64,000 bases of DNA from Uloborus plumipes (GCA_038373865.1 JAXGGA010001058.1:1-64000); one strand, 5' to 3'. Counted from the stretch's first letter, positions 35,256 through 48,295 are shown. Made by a program: numbers and translations. Notes: generated from the sequence alone by a model not told the origin.

Positions 35256-35500
35256 TGCCGTGCTTAGCACAAAAGTCGTATCTGCACTTTTTTTACAAAA
35301 GTGAGTTATCATCACCAGGTGACTCTTTGTGACGTATTTTACCTGAATGCAAAATTATATAGTCATTTGAGAACGGGAAATATTGTTTAAAAATATCTGA
35401 AAAAGTTTCATCTGAATCAAATACATGGTGGAGCAAAACTTAAGAGTTATATCTCAGTTTGAGCTCGATTGCAGATACCACTTTTGCGCTTAGCACGGCA
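35256..35500. mobile_element. Miniature element with TGCCGTGCTTAGCAC ends
   Basis: 245 bp. The left end is TGCCGTGCTTAGCACAAAAG and the right end read inward is TGCCGTGCTAAGCGCAAAAG; the homology continues as GTATCTGCA. The inverted repeat is about 32 bp. The target duplication is unclear. Non-coding. Confidence 0.85.
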
Positions 35501-35789
35501 GCATTATTATTATTTTTGGGTCGATTTTTAAAAAGTTTTCTTCCTGCATTTTATCGCGTGCTTCTATTTCTACATTGATTTTTCAGTCACAGAATTTCGA
35601 CTCCAGTTTCAAACGTGAATATTTTCAAAAGAGAAAAATATATTTTTTCTTCAATTTTTCAACACTCGAACATTCTTACTGCTGTTAACATAGATTTTAA
35701 AACTAATTACTAAATCAAGAAATCACGTTTCAGAAACGATATGATTGAGGCTTCGTCAGCTCTAAAATTCTCATATTAATTTACGTATT

Positions 35790-36300
35790 TTCTTAGAACT
35801 AAACAAGTATTGAAGTATTCAAAAACTAACCTTTAAAACTACTATCTAGGTAGATTTTTTTTAATTGCTAAATTGCTTACATTTGAAGGAAATAGATTTT
35901 AAATTCATTAATACGAAAATGAACAAGCAGCGAAACACTTAAAAAACAAGTTTTAAAACAACAATCATGTCAATAGTGTTTACTCAAAAAAATCTTGAAA
36001 AGTTAACTTTTCAATGAAATATACTCCACGTTCCACTATTACTAATATGAACGAATATCAAGATGTAAAAAAAAATCAGAAGCAACAATCATGAAACTAG
36101 GTTTTTTTTTAAATATATTTTTTTATTTTTTTAAAAGGTAACATTTCAATAAAATGAACTCCAAGTTCATTAATACTTATCTAAACAAACATTGAAATAT
36201 TCAAAAAGTACCTTTAAAAGTAGCAATTTCGGTACTGATTTTTTTTAATTCTGAAAGAGCTAACATTTCAAGGAAATAGACTCCAGGTTCATTAAAAAGA
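35790..36300 (+). repeat. Degenerate tandem repeat, period about 120-140 bp
   Basis: A block like ACATTTCAAGGAAATAGACT followed by CAGGTTCATTA recurs at about 35879, 36004, 36140 and 36262. It is preceded each time by an A/T tract and a CAAAAAGTACCTTTAAAA-like segment. The copies are clearly related but diverged. Confidence 0.65.
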
Positions 36301-36822
36301 CATCAGCCAGTTTAAATTTCTACTCGTTTCACATAGCCTAGCTCGTATTGTAAAGAAGATGAAGAAAGAATTCATTAGTGCGAAAAAGAAAATATATAGA
36401 CGCCAGTGTATTTTCTACCCTGACAGTTAATTTTCTGAGCCGTTCCTTATCTTTGACAGAAACTTTCTTTGAGCTTTTTCGTGCAATTAGTAGCTGCCCT
36501 TTTATGTGTTATACATCTTTACTCTAATGCGCTCTAAATCTTTTGTCAGTGATGGCGCACATTGCTTTATACGAGTAAGAAACATACACAAGAAAAGAGA
36601 CATTGTGATTGGGGTAGTTATTTATTTAGAAAACTAAACTGAAATAGCATGACTCATTTTTCGGAGTATTTAGAAAACCAAGATCTTCATTAAGTTATAA
36701 CTGTCGGTTGATTTTTGTTTATTATCGTAGTATCAATTGCAGGGACCGATGTTAACTTTTGAAGATACTGGACAAGAACTTTGATTGGTGCCCCCACCCT
36801 CTTCATACTGTGTAGTGAAGTG
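36301..36822. other. Unrecognised DNA
   Basis: No recognisable gene or element. Confidence 0.4.
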
Positions 36823-36955
36823 CACTGTAAAAAATGAATGTTGATTTTACAGTATAATACAGCTAATTTTATAGTAGTAAACGTTAAAAATTGCTAATTT
36901 TACAGTAATAAACTGTAAATAAAAAATAAAAGAAAAAAGTTTATTTTTTGCAGTG
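36823..36955 (+). mobile_element. Palindrome-rich miniature element, copy 5 (deleted)
   Basis: 133 bp. The left end CACTGTAAAAAATGAATG and about 90 bp following are intact, then the sequence jumps to the terminal TTTATTTTTTGCAGTG followed by TA. It is an internal deletion derivative of the family. Confidence 0.8.
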
Positions 36956-37249
36956 TACAGTTAAAACATTCAAGCACTGATATCTGTAAATATTTTTTTT
37001 TAAATTAGCAAGAGTTTTTCTGGCTCTGCATCATGTATTTTGTAGGGTTGAAATGATAAAAAGTGTCTCAATCCAGTGAATGAACAGCACAACCAACTTT
37101 TTTGGAAAAGAGTAGAAGGAAGTTACTACGGCCAGTTCATCTAAGATTTTTTTAAAAAAACTTATGTTTACAAAAATAGTGCGAGGGGTTCATTTACTGG
37201 AGAGTGTTCATTCATTGGTCGGTCTACCCTGTGTGAGTTTCGTTCATTA
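36956..37249. other. Unrecognised AT-rich DNA
   Basis: No recognisable feature. Confidence 0.35.
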
Positions 37250-37257
37250 ATTAAGCT

Positions 37258-37408
37258 CAGTGGTGGATTTACCAAATCGCAACTCGTGCGAGGGGCTTGC
37301 ATGACAAAGACAATTCAAAAAGTCCCATAAAAATATTTGTCATAATCATGTTTAAAAGCCCCCAAAAATGCATTGCGACGATCCCCAAAACTTGAAAATC
37401 CGCCACTG
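37258..37408. mobile_element. hAT-type miniature element C
   Basis: 151 bp with ends CAGTGGTGGATTTACC and (inward from right) CAGTGGCGGATTTTCA. The 8-bp flanks ATTAAGCT (37250-37257) and TTTAAGCT (37409-37416) differ by one base, as expected for a hAT target duplication. Confidence 0.85.
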
Positions 37409-37416
37409 TTTAAGCT

Positions 37417-38301
37417 AAGAATTAAATAAAGCTTGTTGAATAAAATATTATTATTAAACTATTAACCATTATTAAACTAAACTATTATTAAGCGAAAAAT
37501 GTTTTCCGCCGCAAAGCAACCGCTCCGTGCATCACTCACCGGTTCCATTTCGCCACAGTATGATAACACTTTTCTCCTCATTTTGCTACGGGGTTTTTAA
37601 TGTTGTTTTTGCAGTCGAACATGAACTTGAAAGCTATACTCGCAATTAAGTATCTGTAATTTATTTATATTTTACATTATTTATTTTTGTCAATCATTTT
37701 ACAATTATTTTATTTTTGCTCATTTTTATTTATTTACTTATTTTTTTATTTACCATTCCACTAATTTATTTACTATTCTAGTTAGTACTCATCGCTTTCA
37801 CAAAATAAAGTGGAACATATTCCCTTTTAATATCCCTATAAGTAATTACGTGCAACAAATAGCAGAACAAGGGAATCCTAACAAACGAAAAAACTTTCAT
37901 TTGTTGTTTCATTTTATCTAAAATGTAGTTATTTCTTCCAGGGAAAGGAACAAAAGTCCATTCCTTGAGCATAAGATTTTTCTTTAAAAAATAGGGGTAT
38001 CACAAAGGACAAAACCTGAACTCTATTTTGACATTTACAGAAAGCACTGTCAATGAAGCCCTGCTAAACTGCTCATAACAAAGGTGCATCCCAAAGAAAA
38101 GGAGAGAGGAAAGGGGTGTCGCCTTATTCCCACGAGAACACTTCTCACCGTTGCTTGCTGTCCGAACCAAATCGGACAGTGGTATTGGAACAAAAGTGCC
38201 GCTCCAATCCCTTCCATGTGGTTATTTTACAATGAGACAATTCAAAGTGATTCGGGTACTTAAAAGGAGGTTAACTAATGCAATTTTACAGAGCATTTGA
38301 C
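37417..38301. other. AT-rich DNA without recognised genes
   Basis: A TTTATT-rich tract spans about 37660-37775. Near 38157 a small stem (CTGTCCGA with TCGGACAG) is present. Confidence 0.4.
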
Positions 38302-38363
38302 GTGCAAGTAACGTGCTTTAGTACAGTGCAAGTGAAGTAGTGCAAGTGACGTGCTTTAGTACA
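38302..38363 (+). repeat. Short tandem duplication, 24-bp unit
   Basis: The unit starting GTGCAAGTAACGTGC occurs at 38302-38325 and, with one change, at 38340-38363. A 10-bp partial unit lies between them. Confidence 0.85.
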
Positions 38364-39444
38364 AGATCATAAAAAAAAGCTTAGCTGTGTAAATGACTTT
38401 TTAAAAGGGTAGAAGGAATCGGCGACTTTTGATGCATTGTAAACATAGCGACCAATAACACAAAGAGATATCTTTAAGTGTTGGTCCATTTATCTTAACT
38501 TCTATAGGAGTCTATATCCCACTTGGAGTGCACGGATTTTAGTAGCTCAATCGTGTGAGCTATTTTAACGATAAGCAGTTACAAAAGATCAAAACTTGCG
38601 ACAAATCCCCCGTTTCCCTAAAGACTATTTACTTGAATATACCCCCCCCCCCCTCGCCCCAAAGCCGTATCCACTTAATCTCAGTTGTATAGCTTGGAGA
38701 TGCCAGAAAGAAACACTATGGGAGGTCTCCCAAGAAAGCTTTTTACAAGCCATCTGAACAGGTTTCCATTCAAGCAATAGCCAGAAAATCATTTGCCATG
38801 CGCTACCCCTTCCACATGATTTTCTTACAACAAAATGTAGTTAAAATCAGAAATTAATTTCAAAACGAGCATTACTACTGTTACATTTTGGAACATTTCA
38901 TGTTCCAAAATTAAAATACAATGATTAAAAAATTAAAACACAATACAAAAAATATTGTGAAAAAATATCTTATAAATTTGGAGAATTATGATAAATTTGG
39001 CAAAAGAAGCTTTTAAATGAAGAAGGTTTAGTCGAAAAAGTAGGGGGGGGGGCAAACTAATTTAGTTCCTTTATTTTTTAATTAAGCTTGTAATAGCCCC
39101 TCAAAGAGAATATTTTTTCACTTGTTCATCAAGAGTTTAAATAACAGAAAGCAGAAAAAACAAAGTTTCCATAAAAAAAATAAAAAATAAATAAAAAAAA
39201 CTTTTGTCTGATGATTTAAAGCATTATACTCGATACATGACATACGACATTGTACTCTTTAGTTTTTCTAAGAGTACGTGAAAGGATGAAAAATCTCGAT
39301 AAAATAAATTATGTAACGATCACAGGTTCTTAATATCTTATAAGTTACATCCATTTGACCAAAGAAAATACCTTTGGTACCGCTCCCCTCAAAGCACCAA
39401 AACCCAGCAGAGAAGCGAGATAACAGGGTTTGCGCCTGGAAAAA
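38364..39444. other. AT-rich DNA without recognised genes
   Basis: C- and G-runs near 38641-38655 and 39042-39051. The minus-strand frame at 39268-39465 has no motif. Confidence 0.4.
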
Positions 39445-39597
39445 CGGCCGACACAGGATCGTCAAGAGCGAAAACTGCTAGGTTCGCTGTGACGATACAG
39501 GATCGTCGCGGCCAGTTAGGAACCAAATTCTGTGGACGAGCCTACGTCGGCCGGAGCGGTTTTTACACAAAGTGCGCGGCCGATCGTGTGTCGGCCG
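39445..39597. repeat. GC- and CpG-rich palindromic module
   Basis: Bounded by CGGCCGACACAGGATCG (39445-39461) and its inverse CGATCGTGTGTCGGCCG (39581-39597). Inside are a second GTCGGCCGG (39546-39554) and repeated GATCGTC motifs. The base composition contrasts sharply with the AT-rich surroundings. It may be a miniature element or a decayed terminal region. TTAA occurs just outside on the right (39612-39615), but there is no matching TTAA on the left. Confidence 0.7.
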
Positions 39598-40699
39598 GGG
39601 CAGGGAATGGGTTAAACTAAACCATTGTTAAACTAATGCTTTGCGAAGAAATGTTTCCTAGTGAGATTTCAATCTAATTTTATAAGAGACTAAAAGATTA
39701 CGAACGAATGTAAAATTTTCCAACAGCAAGATAATGCGCAAATTCAAAAACTGCATGGTCAAAATCATATTTTATTTAAAAAGATAATCACATAATAATA
39801 ATTCTTTGGGCGGGCATTTAAATTAAATAAGTTCCTAACAAAACTGAAATAATTTCATTTTCTAATGAAAAGCACATCAGTTATTTAACAAAGAAAACCA
39901 TCCGTAGTAGAAAAAAGGAAATCACCTCTACAAGAAGCAAAATTAAATGAACTAATCAAATAATGAAGAATTTTTTATGGCCTTATAATGGCATAAAACG
40001 GAAAGATAATCAGCAAAGTATTATTTTGATCTTTTTTAATCACGAAGAAAATTAGTTACGTTCAGAACAGAGAAAGAAAAAAGAAAGAAAACGGTTCTTA
40101 AAAACGAACGTACGACATTTTTTAATACGTTAAAGGACATTTCATTCTTACTTCAAGAGGTAGTTTGTTAAGGCTTTGAAATTTCCATCTAATCAAATAA
40201 GCGAGAAAGATAAGCAGACAAAAAAAATGTTTTGGTCAAAACAAAATGAATTACGAATAATGATTTAGTTTTTATTAAATTCCAAAAAGGAAAAGATCTT
40301 TTAATCAAAATGCATGTCAAAAATATTCGAAGTTGAAGAAAAAAAAAACAGACAATTTCTAATCAGAAGTAATTTGTCAATATAATTTGCTTTTTTTATG
40401 TGACAAAACAATGCGAAAAAATTTAATTAAACCTGAATAATTAATACTTGCTTATGTAAGCAAAAGCTTTGTTTCAGATTTATTATGTTTGATAAAGGAA
40501 ATAATATGGACTTTGTAAAGCATTATTATAACAAGAAAATATGTTTAATAAGTTGAAACAAAATGGAAACGAGAGATACTTTATTCTTTTGAAGCCGTAA
40601 TTAAATTACTGAAACAAAGTAGATAGATTATAATTGATTTTTGTTCTGATATCGGTTTCTTCATTACCAATAAATTGATTATAAATTATTTGTTGAATG
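39598..40699. other. AT-rich DNA without recognised genes
   Basis: Nothing recognised. Confidence 0.45.
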
Positions 40700-40790
40700 C
40701 AGTAGACCCTCGTTATATCGCGCCTAGTTATATCGCTCATTCGGATATATCGTTCTTTTCTTGTGTCTCCCAAAATATCAAAGCTTATTT
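40700..40790 (+). mobile_element. Terminal fragment of a pogo/Tigger-like element
   Basis: CAGTAGACCCTCGTTATATC, with the motif repeated as TAGTTATATCGCTC and GGATATATCG, is the layout of a Tigger-like terminus. No opposite end was found. Confidence 0.55.
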
Positions 40791-42904
40791 AAAAAACTTG
40801 CTTTAAGTTTGAAACCATAAATGAAAACGTTTGGTAAAAGTCAGAAAAATTCTCTTTCTTCTTTATTTTGTCAATGAACAAAACAAAGTCTAGTTAACTA
40901 TAGTCTGGCTGTAATAAATTTATAGCTGATTTACTGAGGTTTAAACGACTCTATTTGTAATATGGGTGAGAAAAGCCGGTTTGTGCTGCGATCACAATTG
41001 CTAGAGTCGTGCCTTTCTAAGGATTTCCCTTCTTTCAATTCAAACACAATTGAACTCGTCCAAGGTCAAGCATCAAGTTACCAGAGCCACACTATAAATT
41101 TTATCCAGGAGAGTATTATTACAAGGAAAAGTAGAATACACATTGCTTGTCTCGAATTTATACGGTGTTTTTATTCTTTCTATTTTTTGATTATGAAATT
41201 TTTTACTAAAGTTAAAACAGTACGCAAAATAGAAATTGGTAAAAAGGAATCATTCATTTTTTAATAAACTTTTAACTCACTAAAAGTCAGATACCTCTAG
41301 TTAAATAAAATTTAGAAACTTCAGTTTAAGAACAATTAAATCAAGTCTCCACAGTATCAACAAACAGAAAAAGAATCTTGAAAAATTGTAGCTACCAGTT
41401 TGTTTTAAACTCTTAGCTTCTATTAGAAGTTTTCCACCTCCAGTTCCGTTACTACCTAATCGAGACAGATGTGTTCTAATAGGAACGAGAAAGAGGTCAC
41501 TCATTTTATGTTTACCGAATTAGAGGCTTACGTTTTTATTTTTATCCTCATGTCTATTATTTTTCAACGTTTTCTGACAAATCTAGTCATACAAAAATAA
41601 AGCAAAAATTTATGTTTAAAGAAAGAGTTGTGCTTTATTAACGTTGATTTTTCAATAGAGTAATAGTTTACTCACAAAGCAACTTTAACCGTCTGAATTT
41701 AACCATTGTTGCAAAATCTAAGTGGGGAAAAGTCCATAGCGACGTAACTATGACAACCATCAGGGGAAAAGTGCGGAGTGTGGGAAATTAATTTTACTTT
41801 GAGACGCCAGCTCTCGTTACACCAGGTATAGTTGTAGTATTCAACCCACGATAGTTTAAAAATGCTTTTCAATTATGTTGATTTTCGTCAAAAGCTACCA
41901 CCAAACATTCTCAAAATACTACTTTTATTTGCCTTTATCCTCTTTCTTTAAAATTTTCATGAATATTCAAGGCAAAAAAAAAGGCGTTGTGAATTGTAAC
42001 TAAATTTTTTTATACTTAAAAAAATTTTAGAACTATGTGTTGAAACGATTTCTTTGTATCAAACAAAAGAAAATTATTGAATAACTTTGCTGCCTGCAAA
42101 TTAAATATCATAAAAGATGTTATATTCAATTCAGTAAGTAAATATTTTTCAATGCGACATTTAAGAAACTAAACTGTTACGAAGATTTAAGAATATAAAT
42201 GCTTCTTTAATATTTCTTATTCAGAAATGTTATTCTGATTATATTATAATTAATAGACTAACGATTCGTCGGAAACTATGCTATTTGTGTCTATGCTAAG
42301 TAAATAGATTTCTTTAAGAGACTTTCAATCTTGAAAGTAAATATTTGCTTTGATTATTAGCTAAAGTTTAACTACTTAGCCTATTTACATGAGTTAAATA
42401 TCCCTGCTATTCATTTAAGTGTTCTTCTTCTAGAAATTACTTTTTTTCATTTTACGATGTAAGCATGAAGTACGAGCGAGCAATTTTCCCTGTTTGGATA
42501 AATCTAGAAAACTATTGGAATAACTATGAACACATTTAAGGAATGTTAATTATTAAAAGTTAACAGCATTTTTCTTGGCATTTCGGGGAAAGACTTAGAA
42601 TTTAATTTAAGCACATAGAAAAGCAGTGACTCGGAAAAAATAGTGATTAATGTGAAACGATCAAAAAATTATTCCTAAGTTTGTGCAGGAAAATAGTGAA
42701 CTATGAATAAATTTCAGTTATTAAATTATGTGCAAGAATGAAAACAGTAGGCGGATTCAGAATTAGGTCTGGGAAATAACATTTCTTGAGGAAGTATTTA
42801 TTATTAGAGTAACATAAATTGTGCAACTATACAGTAGATTCAAAAATTTGACGGATCGGATGGTCGAATTATATAAACGATTTCAATTTTTTTGAAAAAT
42901 TAAG
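40791..42904. other. AT-rich DNA without recognised genes
   Basis: The 100-codon frame at 40962-41264 has no recognisable domain. It could lie inside the decayed element starting at 40700 but does not resemble a transposase. Confidence 0.4.
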
Positions 42905-43313
42905 CACAATAAAAAATAAATGTTGTTTTTGCAGTATAATACAACTAATTTTACGCTAATAAACTAAAAATTTCTAATTTTACAGAAATAAACTGCAAAA
43001 TCACGAATTTTACAGCACTAGACTGTAAAATTGCTAATTTTACTGTAATAAACTGTAAAATTGCTAATTTTGCAGTTTATTACCGTGCATTTCACAGTTT
43101 TAAACTGGAACCTCGGCTGCCAGTACTATACTGTTGTTTTCACAGTATAATATTGCTAAATTTTACGGCAATAAACTGTAAAATTTCCCACTTTACAGGA
43201 AAAAACTATAAAATGCAAGTTTTACAGTTAATTACTGTGCATTTTACAGTTTTAAATTGGGACCTCTGTTGCCAGTATTATACTGTAAAAACAACAGCTC
43301 ATTTTTTGCAGTG
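42905..43313 (+). mobile_element. Palindrome-rich miniature element, copy 6
   Basis: 409 bp and the longest copy. The left end CACAATAAAAAATAAATG is diverged; the right end AGCTCATTTTTTGCAGTG is good. At least four internal TTTACAGT/ACTGTAAA pairs are readable. Confidence 0.85.
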
Positions 43314-43528
43314 CACCCGAAGGTACAAAATTCATGTCGTTTATTCAAAGTAGACAAATTGAATGCGTTTTACAATTTTTTTATTCAGAAAAATATGTTT
43401 CCGATTATCAGTCTGGATTTTCTGGAGTCCCGATTTTCGTGAACTGGATCTATGAGAGTACTGTATCAAAGTAACTTCTTCTGTGTTTGTAGGTAGTGGT
43501 TCATCCAAGATACTTCTTGCCGTGTTCA
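43314..43528. other. Unrecognised DNA
   Basis: No recognisable feature. Confidence 0.35.
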
Positions 43529-43700
43529 ATGTGGTATAGCAGTTGAGATCCCTGTCTTTCATCAAGACTAGCCAGGCTCGATCCCCGGCTATATTCGTAG
43601 AAACGATCCGTTTTTGGAAATTGACTTCATACTGGCACGTATGGAGCTGTTGGTTGAAAACAAATGTTAGTGGCCTGTGTGAAATATGGTCTAATCGTTT
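43529..43700 (+). repeat. tRNA-derived SINE
   Basis: GTGGTATAGCAGTTGAGATC (A-box region, about 43531) and GGCTCGATCCCCGG (B box, about 43575) are spaced as in a tRNA. The acceptor and T stems are imperfect and a non-tRNA body follows, so a SINE is more likely than a working tRNA. The 3' limit is uncertain. Confidence 0.6.
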
Positions 43701-44822
43701 CTTTAAACAAGACAACCCAGGTTTAATCACTGGAATAAGTCATGGGAAGGACAAACCTCTTCTTCCGTGCTATATATGACCATCCTAAGACTTGCAACTC
43801 ACTTAATAGTAGTGAGCTGTTGGGGACAAGACTGTTTGGCAGGGGCTCCATACGGTGTGTTTAGATGCCGAAGATGTTTTGAACGCATAAAGTTTACTTA
43901 TAATGCTAAAAAGTATTTATATATTATTTACTCTCTACTTTTATCACTTTTTCTAGCATTTGAGAAGTAATTGAGTGATGAAGTTTTCAATGATTAGTAT
44001 AGAATACTAGGGGATTTTCTGAACCTCGATAAAAAAATTTCAAAAGTTTCCACTGCTAAAATTACTTGCCGACCCCAGATCTGATGAACGTTTCCTGAAC
44101 GTCTTTAAATAATCCGTTATCGATGACGGCCATATCTCACAAGAAAAACGCATAACTCCATTGGTGGTAACTAAAATACCTGGAAAAGTTGGAGAAAAGA
44201 ATGTAACTGGCCTATGTTGCACTTGACCTTGTGCTCATGATGCTTGTCTGTCCCAAAATCAATACAGGTTCAACCAGCGGCATGAGGGAAGAACTCATCA
44301 CTTTGGCACTGGTGGTCGTATGGGCAATCATACGATGTCGCGCTACAGGCAGTTGTTTAAGACAGGATACGCTTCTTGAGAGAAACATTCTGGGATGATT
44401 ACGGCCTAAAACTCGAAAAGTAGTGTCTTATTTATGCAAGCGGTGAAAGTTTCAGTTTTTAAATTGTTACTCGGATGAAAAGTGATCCCAAAAATTCTGG
44501 GAGCGTTTCAATCTTTATAAACTGCTCGCTCTAACGAACAAGAAAAAAGAAATCTCAATACTAGAAAAAATCGTAGCCAATTAAGGCTAAACAAACTTCT
44601 AAAAGATTTCACTTATTAGGAAAGTAAAGTTGTTCAATTACACATAGCTGTACCTAAACAAGCCTGTTTAAAATCTAACTGGGCGGTATATCTTGCCAAG
44701 ATGTGTTGGGAACCGGTATCATTTATAAAATGGAAGAGACAAAATGAGCCGGCTTAGTTGTATCTAATTTTTCTATTCCCGATTGAGCTGTAAAAGAACT
44801 CTAATAGGTTATTTTACCATAA
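43701..44822. other. Unrecognised DNA, perhaps further SINE-like repeats
   Basis: The base composition is less AT-rich than the surroundings, especially near 43720-43880 and 44210-44350. No frame is coding-like. Confidence 0.35.
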
Positions 44823-47530
44823 CTGCACACTAGTGTGGAGCGAAAAACAAAAATTTTGGAATTTTATTCTGTAATACCCGGCAAAAGCTGTGCATGCGTA
44901 AGTGCAAAACACATGTAAAATATTATCAAGTTTGACCAACTCCTGTAGGGTCCTACCAGGGCTTGAATTTCTCTAAAAATACGAAAAATTGTCGATTTTC
45001 TAAAATTTTTTGGAAAATATAAATAAACACCATTTTTGTTCTATAACCATTAAAATGCTTCCTTTTAACACTCTTTTCATGCATCTTCAAAATTATTTAC
45101 ATTCTTTTCAGTATTAAGTTCGTACATAAACCGTAAAGTTCCGTAAAATTAACCAAAAATTGACTTTTTTTACCATTTTTTGCACATTGCAATAATTCTT
45201 CTTTTATAGTCCAGATTATATATTTTTGCAATGAATGGGAAAAATGCAGCTTTTAGTTGTAAATGCAATTATATTTCGTTACATTAACAGCCCAGAACGA
45301 ACCACAAGGAGGTAGCTGCATTTCGGGTGTCATTCTGCCTTTTCCATCCACCCAGCCACGTTGTTTACATATTTTCAACACATTTATACGGATGCAATTA
45401 CTATCTGATGTTAAACAGGTTTCTCCTTTTGAATCAAAGTTTGAAGTTTAACTCATGACCCAGTTTTTACATTGACGATTGCGAGCATAAAGTTTTTCAT
45501 TCAAATTCATATCTTGTCTCTTACAGCAGTTTGCCGTTTCACTAACCAGTTTTGAACCCTTAAAACAGTCGTAGTGTGGAAGAGGTATACTTATTGAATC
45601 ACTGATAAAGTACAACTTGTTTTTGAAAAGTTGTCTTATTAACGTTGCAAGAACTCGGTGGAAGATACCTAAGCTTTAAAAACGGATAAAAGTACTTGAT
45701 GGACATTGTCAATGTAATTCAGAAAGGAAAAAAATGACCCTGATCTCACTATCAAAAATTGGAGACCTTTCAGTCATTAGCTTTCATTAATTCGAGCTAA
45801 CAGAGTTATGAAGCTGTTGATTTTCAAGCTGAGTTTCTAATGAGATATACTCGTCAGTTATATCCTTAAAAATACGCTTCTGTATATTTCAAGAAAGTAG
45901 AAATTTTAAAAAAAGAAAGAAAATTTCCGTGAAAGAAAATTTCCATGGAGCTGTAATCATATTAAAAATTACACATTCTATAAAAGCTTAAAACTATAAG
46001 AATAAATTGACTGGTTAACGCGTGTTTACTTTCCTCCCATTAATGATGTCAATTAAAAAAATCTCTTAGTTTGAACTTTCAAAACTTAATATTGGTCATA
46101 AAAGTTCTAATTTAGTTATCAAAGTGTTTTTTGATGCTGTATGCCTTTCCGTAACCCAACTCCTTTACAGTTTGACTATCGTCCACTGCCATGGCCAATT
46201 ACAAGTTCTCAAAATTAACAAAGTAGGCATTTCTTCGAATCAGCGGATAATGTCCCTGGGGTCCCAAAACCGATAAACTTTTTAAACGGTAGGTGCGGGG
46301 GACCTCAGGGTGTCAAATGTCAAATCAGCGGATCCACGAAGAAGAGAAGATTATCAATTAGATGAATTATAGATTGCGTAACTTTCATTATATATACAAT
46401 TCCATGTTTCACTGAAATTTTCTTTCTTTTTTTTTTTAATTTCTAATTTTTTGAACCATTATATTATTTAAAGATATAACTGACGAGTATCTTCATCTCT
46501 TTAGAAATTCATCTTGAAAATTAACATATTCATAATTCAGTTAGCTCGAATTAACGAACGCTAATGACTGAAAGGTCTCCGATTTTTGATAGTGAGATCA
46601 GGGTCACTTTTTTCTTTCTGTATTACATTGACAATGTCCATCAAGTACTTTTACTCGTTTTTAAATCCGTTTTTAAAGCTTCGATATCTTCCACCGAGTT
46701 CTTGCAACGTTAATAAGTTAACTTTTCAAAAACAAGTTGTACTTTATCAGTGATTCAATAAGTATACCTCTTCTACACTCCGACTGTTTTAAGGGTTTAA
46801 AACTGGTTAGTGAGACGGTAGATTGCTATTGAAGGAAGAGACAAGATATGAATTTAAATGAAAAACTTTATGCTCGCAATCATCAATGCCAAAACTGAGT
46901 CATGAGTCTAACTTCAAACTTTGATTCAAAAGGAGAAACCTGTTTAACATCAGATAGTAATTGCATCCGTATAAATGTGTTGAAAATATGTAAACAACGT
47001 GGCTGGGTGGATGGAAAAGGCAGAATGACACCCGAAATGCAGCTACCTCCTTGTGGTGCGTTCTGGGCTGTTAATGTAACGAAATATAATTGCATTTACA
47101 ACTAAAAGCTGCATTTTGCCCATTCATTGCAAAAAATAGTATCTGGATTACAAAAGAAGAATTGTTGCTATGTGCAAAAAATGGTAAAAAAAAGTCAATT
47201 TTTGGTTAATTTCACGGAACTTTACGGTTTATGTACGAACTTAATACTGAATAGAATGTAAATAATTTTGAAGATGCATGAAAAGAGTGTTAAAAGGAAG
47301 CATTTTAATGGTATTAGAACAAAAATGGTGATTATTTATATTTTCCAAAAAATTTTAGAAAATTGACATTTTTTCGTATTTTTAGAGAAATTCAAGCCCT
47401 GGTAGGACCCTAAAGGAGTTGTTCAAACTTGATAATATTTTACATGTGTATTGTACTTACCCATGCACAGCTTTTGCCGGGTATTACAGAATAAAATTCC
47501 AAAATTTTTGTTTTTCGCTCCACCCTACTG
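44823..47530. mobile_element. Foldback element with about 1.1-kb inverted arms
   Basis: 44823-45932 pairs with 46411-47530 as inverted copies, about 95% identical by eye over long stretches, around a roughly 480-bp loop. A mirrored small frame appears in both arms (45263-45451 plus, 46883-47095 minus). It is an arm shadow and not a gene. The loop holds only AT-rich DNA and a GGTCCC/GGGACC-rich patch near 46255-46310. No target duplication was identified. Confidence 0.9.
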
Positions 47531-48295
47531 CACACATTGCTGAAAACCTGATTTTATTGAACTACGAAAGTATGTAGTCTCTCGCTGGAATTTCTGAAAC
47601 TTAAAGATATTCTGCTTTAACTTTCAGTTTTTAAATTGCCAGAAACGTTATTAAAACCTCCTTTCAGCCCTCCTTCAGCAATAAGAACCACTTTATTTTC
47701 AAAAATAATGAGAATGTCTTGTTTTAATTGGACGAACGGAATTCAAAAACTTCCATTCTCTTCCGCGTATATCTTCATCAACTGAGAAGCAAAACCTGAA
47801 AGTTTATTACAAATATCGATTCTTCTCAGATATAGTACAGCAATAACTTCAGCGATGTTTCCTTCTTCCTTTGAAATATCGCTAAGTTGTCGAATAACTT
47901 ATTAAAACTAATTTTTAATGTTTTAAATTATCATTTCTGACAGACTCGACCCCAATCGTCTACCAAATAATTAATCATCTTTACAAAGAGAGGGCTGAAC
48001 TACTAAATACAGCTAGGACTTCCAACTGGGAGAATTTGGCCACTCGTCTACTTGGTTCATTAATTTGGAAAAAATTGTGCACACAATTTGTTTGCTTGTT
48101 TGTTTTTGTTTTTGTTTTTTTTCGGTGAAAAAAGTAAAAAAATCTCAATCAGTTCTCAAATTCGAATTCAAACTTTTTCTCTGTACCTTAGGTTGAAATA
48201 ATAGCTGACTATGATTCACTCAGGTTTTGTTACAGAATATAACATACAGTCACAAGTTTAAACTACTTGCTTTGCATATAATTTGAAATGTTGAC
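47531..48295. other. Unrecognised AT-rich DNA
   Basis: A TTTTTG run at about 48098-48120; nothing else. Confidence 0.4.

Noticed and set aside
39430..39620. piggyBac miniature element call for the GC-rich module
   Set aside because: TTAA is present only on the right side and the outer ends are not inverted copies.
40962..41264. 100-codon frame near a Tigger-like terminus
   Set aside because: No CENP-B or DDE motif is readable; probably a chance frame.
43341..43730. 129-codon minus-strand frame
   Set aside because: It runs antisense through a tRNA-type SINE and has no recognisable domain.
45263..47105. Small frames mirrored on both strands
   Set aside because: They lie in the two arms of the foldback element and are the same non-coding sequence read twice.
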